A program made the translations under genes and the position numbers. Positions 21,074 to 21,081 of a stretch of DNA of 21,081 bases are shown here, in pieces. Position 1 is the stretch's first letter. Every line of letters begins with the position of its first letter. Under the pieces are notes generated by a model. It was not told the DNA's origin. It searched no databases and saw nothing but the letters and a program-made list of their open reading frames with translations. This DNA is from CAYLHS01 sp964496205 (GTDB lineage: Bacteria; Actinomycetota; Acidimicrobiia; Spongiisociales; UBA4744): the NCBI GenBank assembly GCA_964496205.1, contig CAZBXV010000041.1:1-21081 (forward strand). Reading direction: 5' to 3'.

Positions 21074-21081
21074 GAAGGAGG
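21074..21081 (+). promoter_or_regulatory. Shine-Dalgarno sequence of a gene starting beyond the window (probably groES)
   Basis: GAAGGAGG ends the window. Together with the tandem CIRCE sites and the conserved position after tsaD, it predicts a rightward groES or groESL start within about ten bases. No coding base of that gene is visible. Confidence 0.7.

Overview
This is high-GC DNA whose gene order is typical of an actinobacterium. The block rplM-rpsI-glmM-glmS-acpS-nnr-alr-tsaE-tsaB-rimI-tsaD followed by a CIRCE-controlled groES region is the arrangement I know from mycobacteria and relatives. Some features are not the usual ones, which suggests a deep or uncultured actinobacterial lineage: a glmS ribozyme, a P1-family peptidase and a family-4/5 uracil-DNA glycosylase lying between alr and tsaE, and an M50-CBS protease next to groES. 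The lineage is inference only.

Region 1 (1-5902) looks like a nitrogen-metabolism module. A leftward aspartate-carbamoyltransferase-like gene (partial, runs off position 1) and a rightward GntR/UTRA regulator share an AT-rich divergent promoter. That promoter overlaps a TGGTCAT/ATGACCA inverted repeat, a good candidate operator. Behind the regulator follow a YgeW-type transcarbamylase, an NADP-type glutamate dehydrogenase, a 129-residue protein I do not recognise, and a class I aminotransferase. Both transcarbamylases keep the STRTR carbamoyl-phosphate motif but differ at substrate-side residues, so the pair may serve an uncharacterised carbamoyl-transfer route linked to transamination and glutamate turnover.

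Region 2 (5990-8311) holds a small membrane protein translationally coupled to truA, then the rplM-rpsI operon with its own promoter and a hairpin-containing leader.

Region 3 (8312-12516) covers amino-sugar synthesis: glmM, then glmS behind a clear glmS ribozyme, then acpS. Degenerate intergenic repeats lie on both sides of glmM. Between the ribozyme and glmS is a second RNA structure that could mask the ribosome-binding site.

Region 4 (12517-20993) has one leftward coiled-coil gene, a hairpin-rich 300-base gap, and then a tightly overlapping operon: nnr, alr, P1 peptidase, uracil-DNA glycosylase, tsaE, tsaB, rimI, tsaD and an M50 protease. These cover metabolite repair, wall D-alanine, DNA repair, the tRNA t6A modification enzymes and membrane proteolysis. 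The window ends in two tandem CIRCE operators and a strong ribosome-binding site, presumably for groES just outside.

Several genes (6005, 12145, 12952 on the minus strand, 13256) have a TAnnnT -10-like hexamer only 6-7 bases before the ATG and no Shine-Dalgarno sequence, as expected of leaderless transcripts. I saw no tRNA, rRNA, CRISPR array, insertion sequence or prophage gene.
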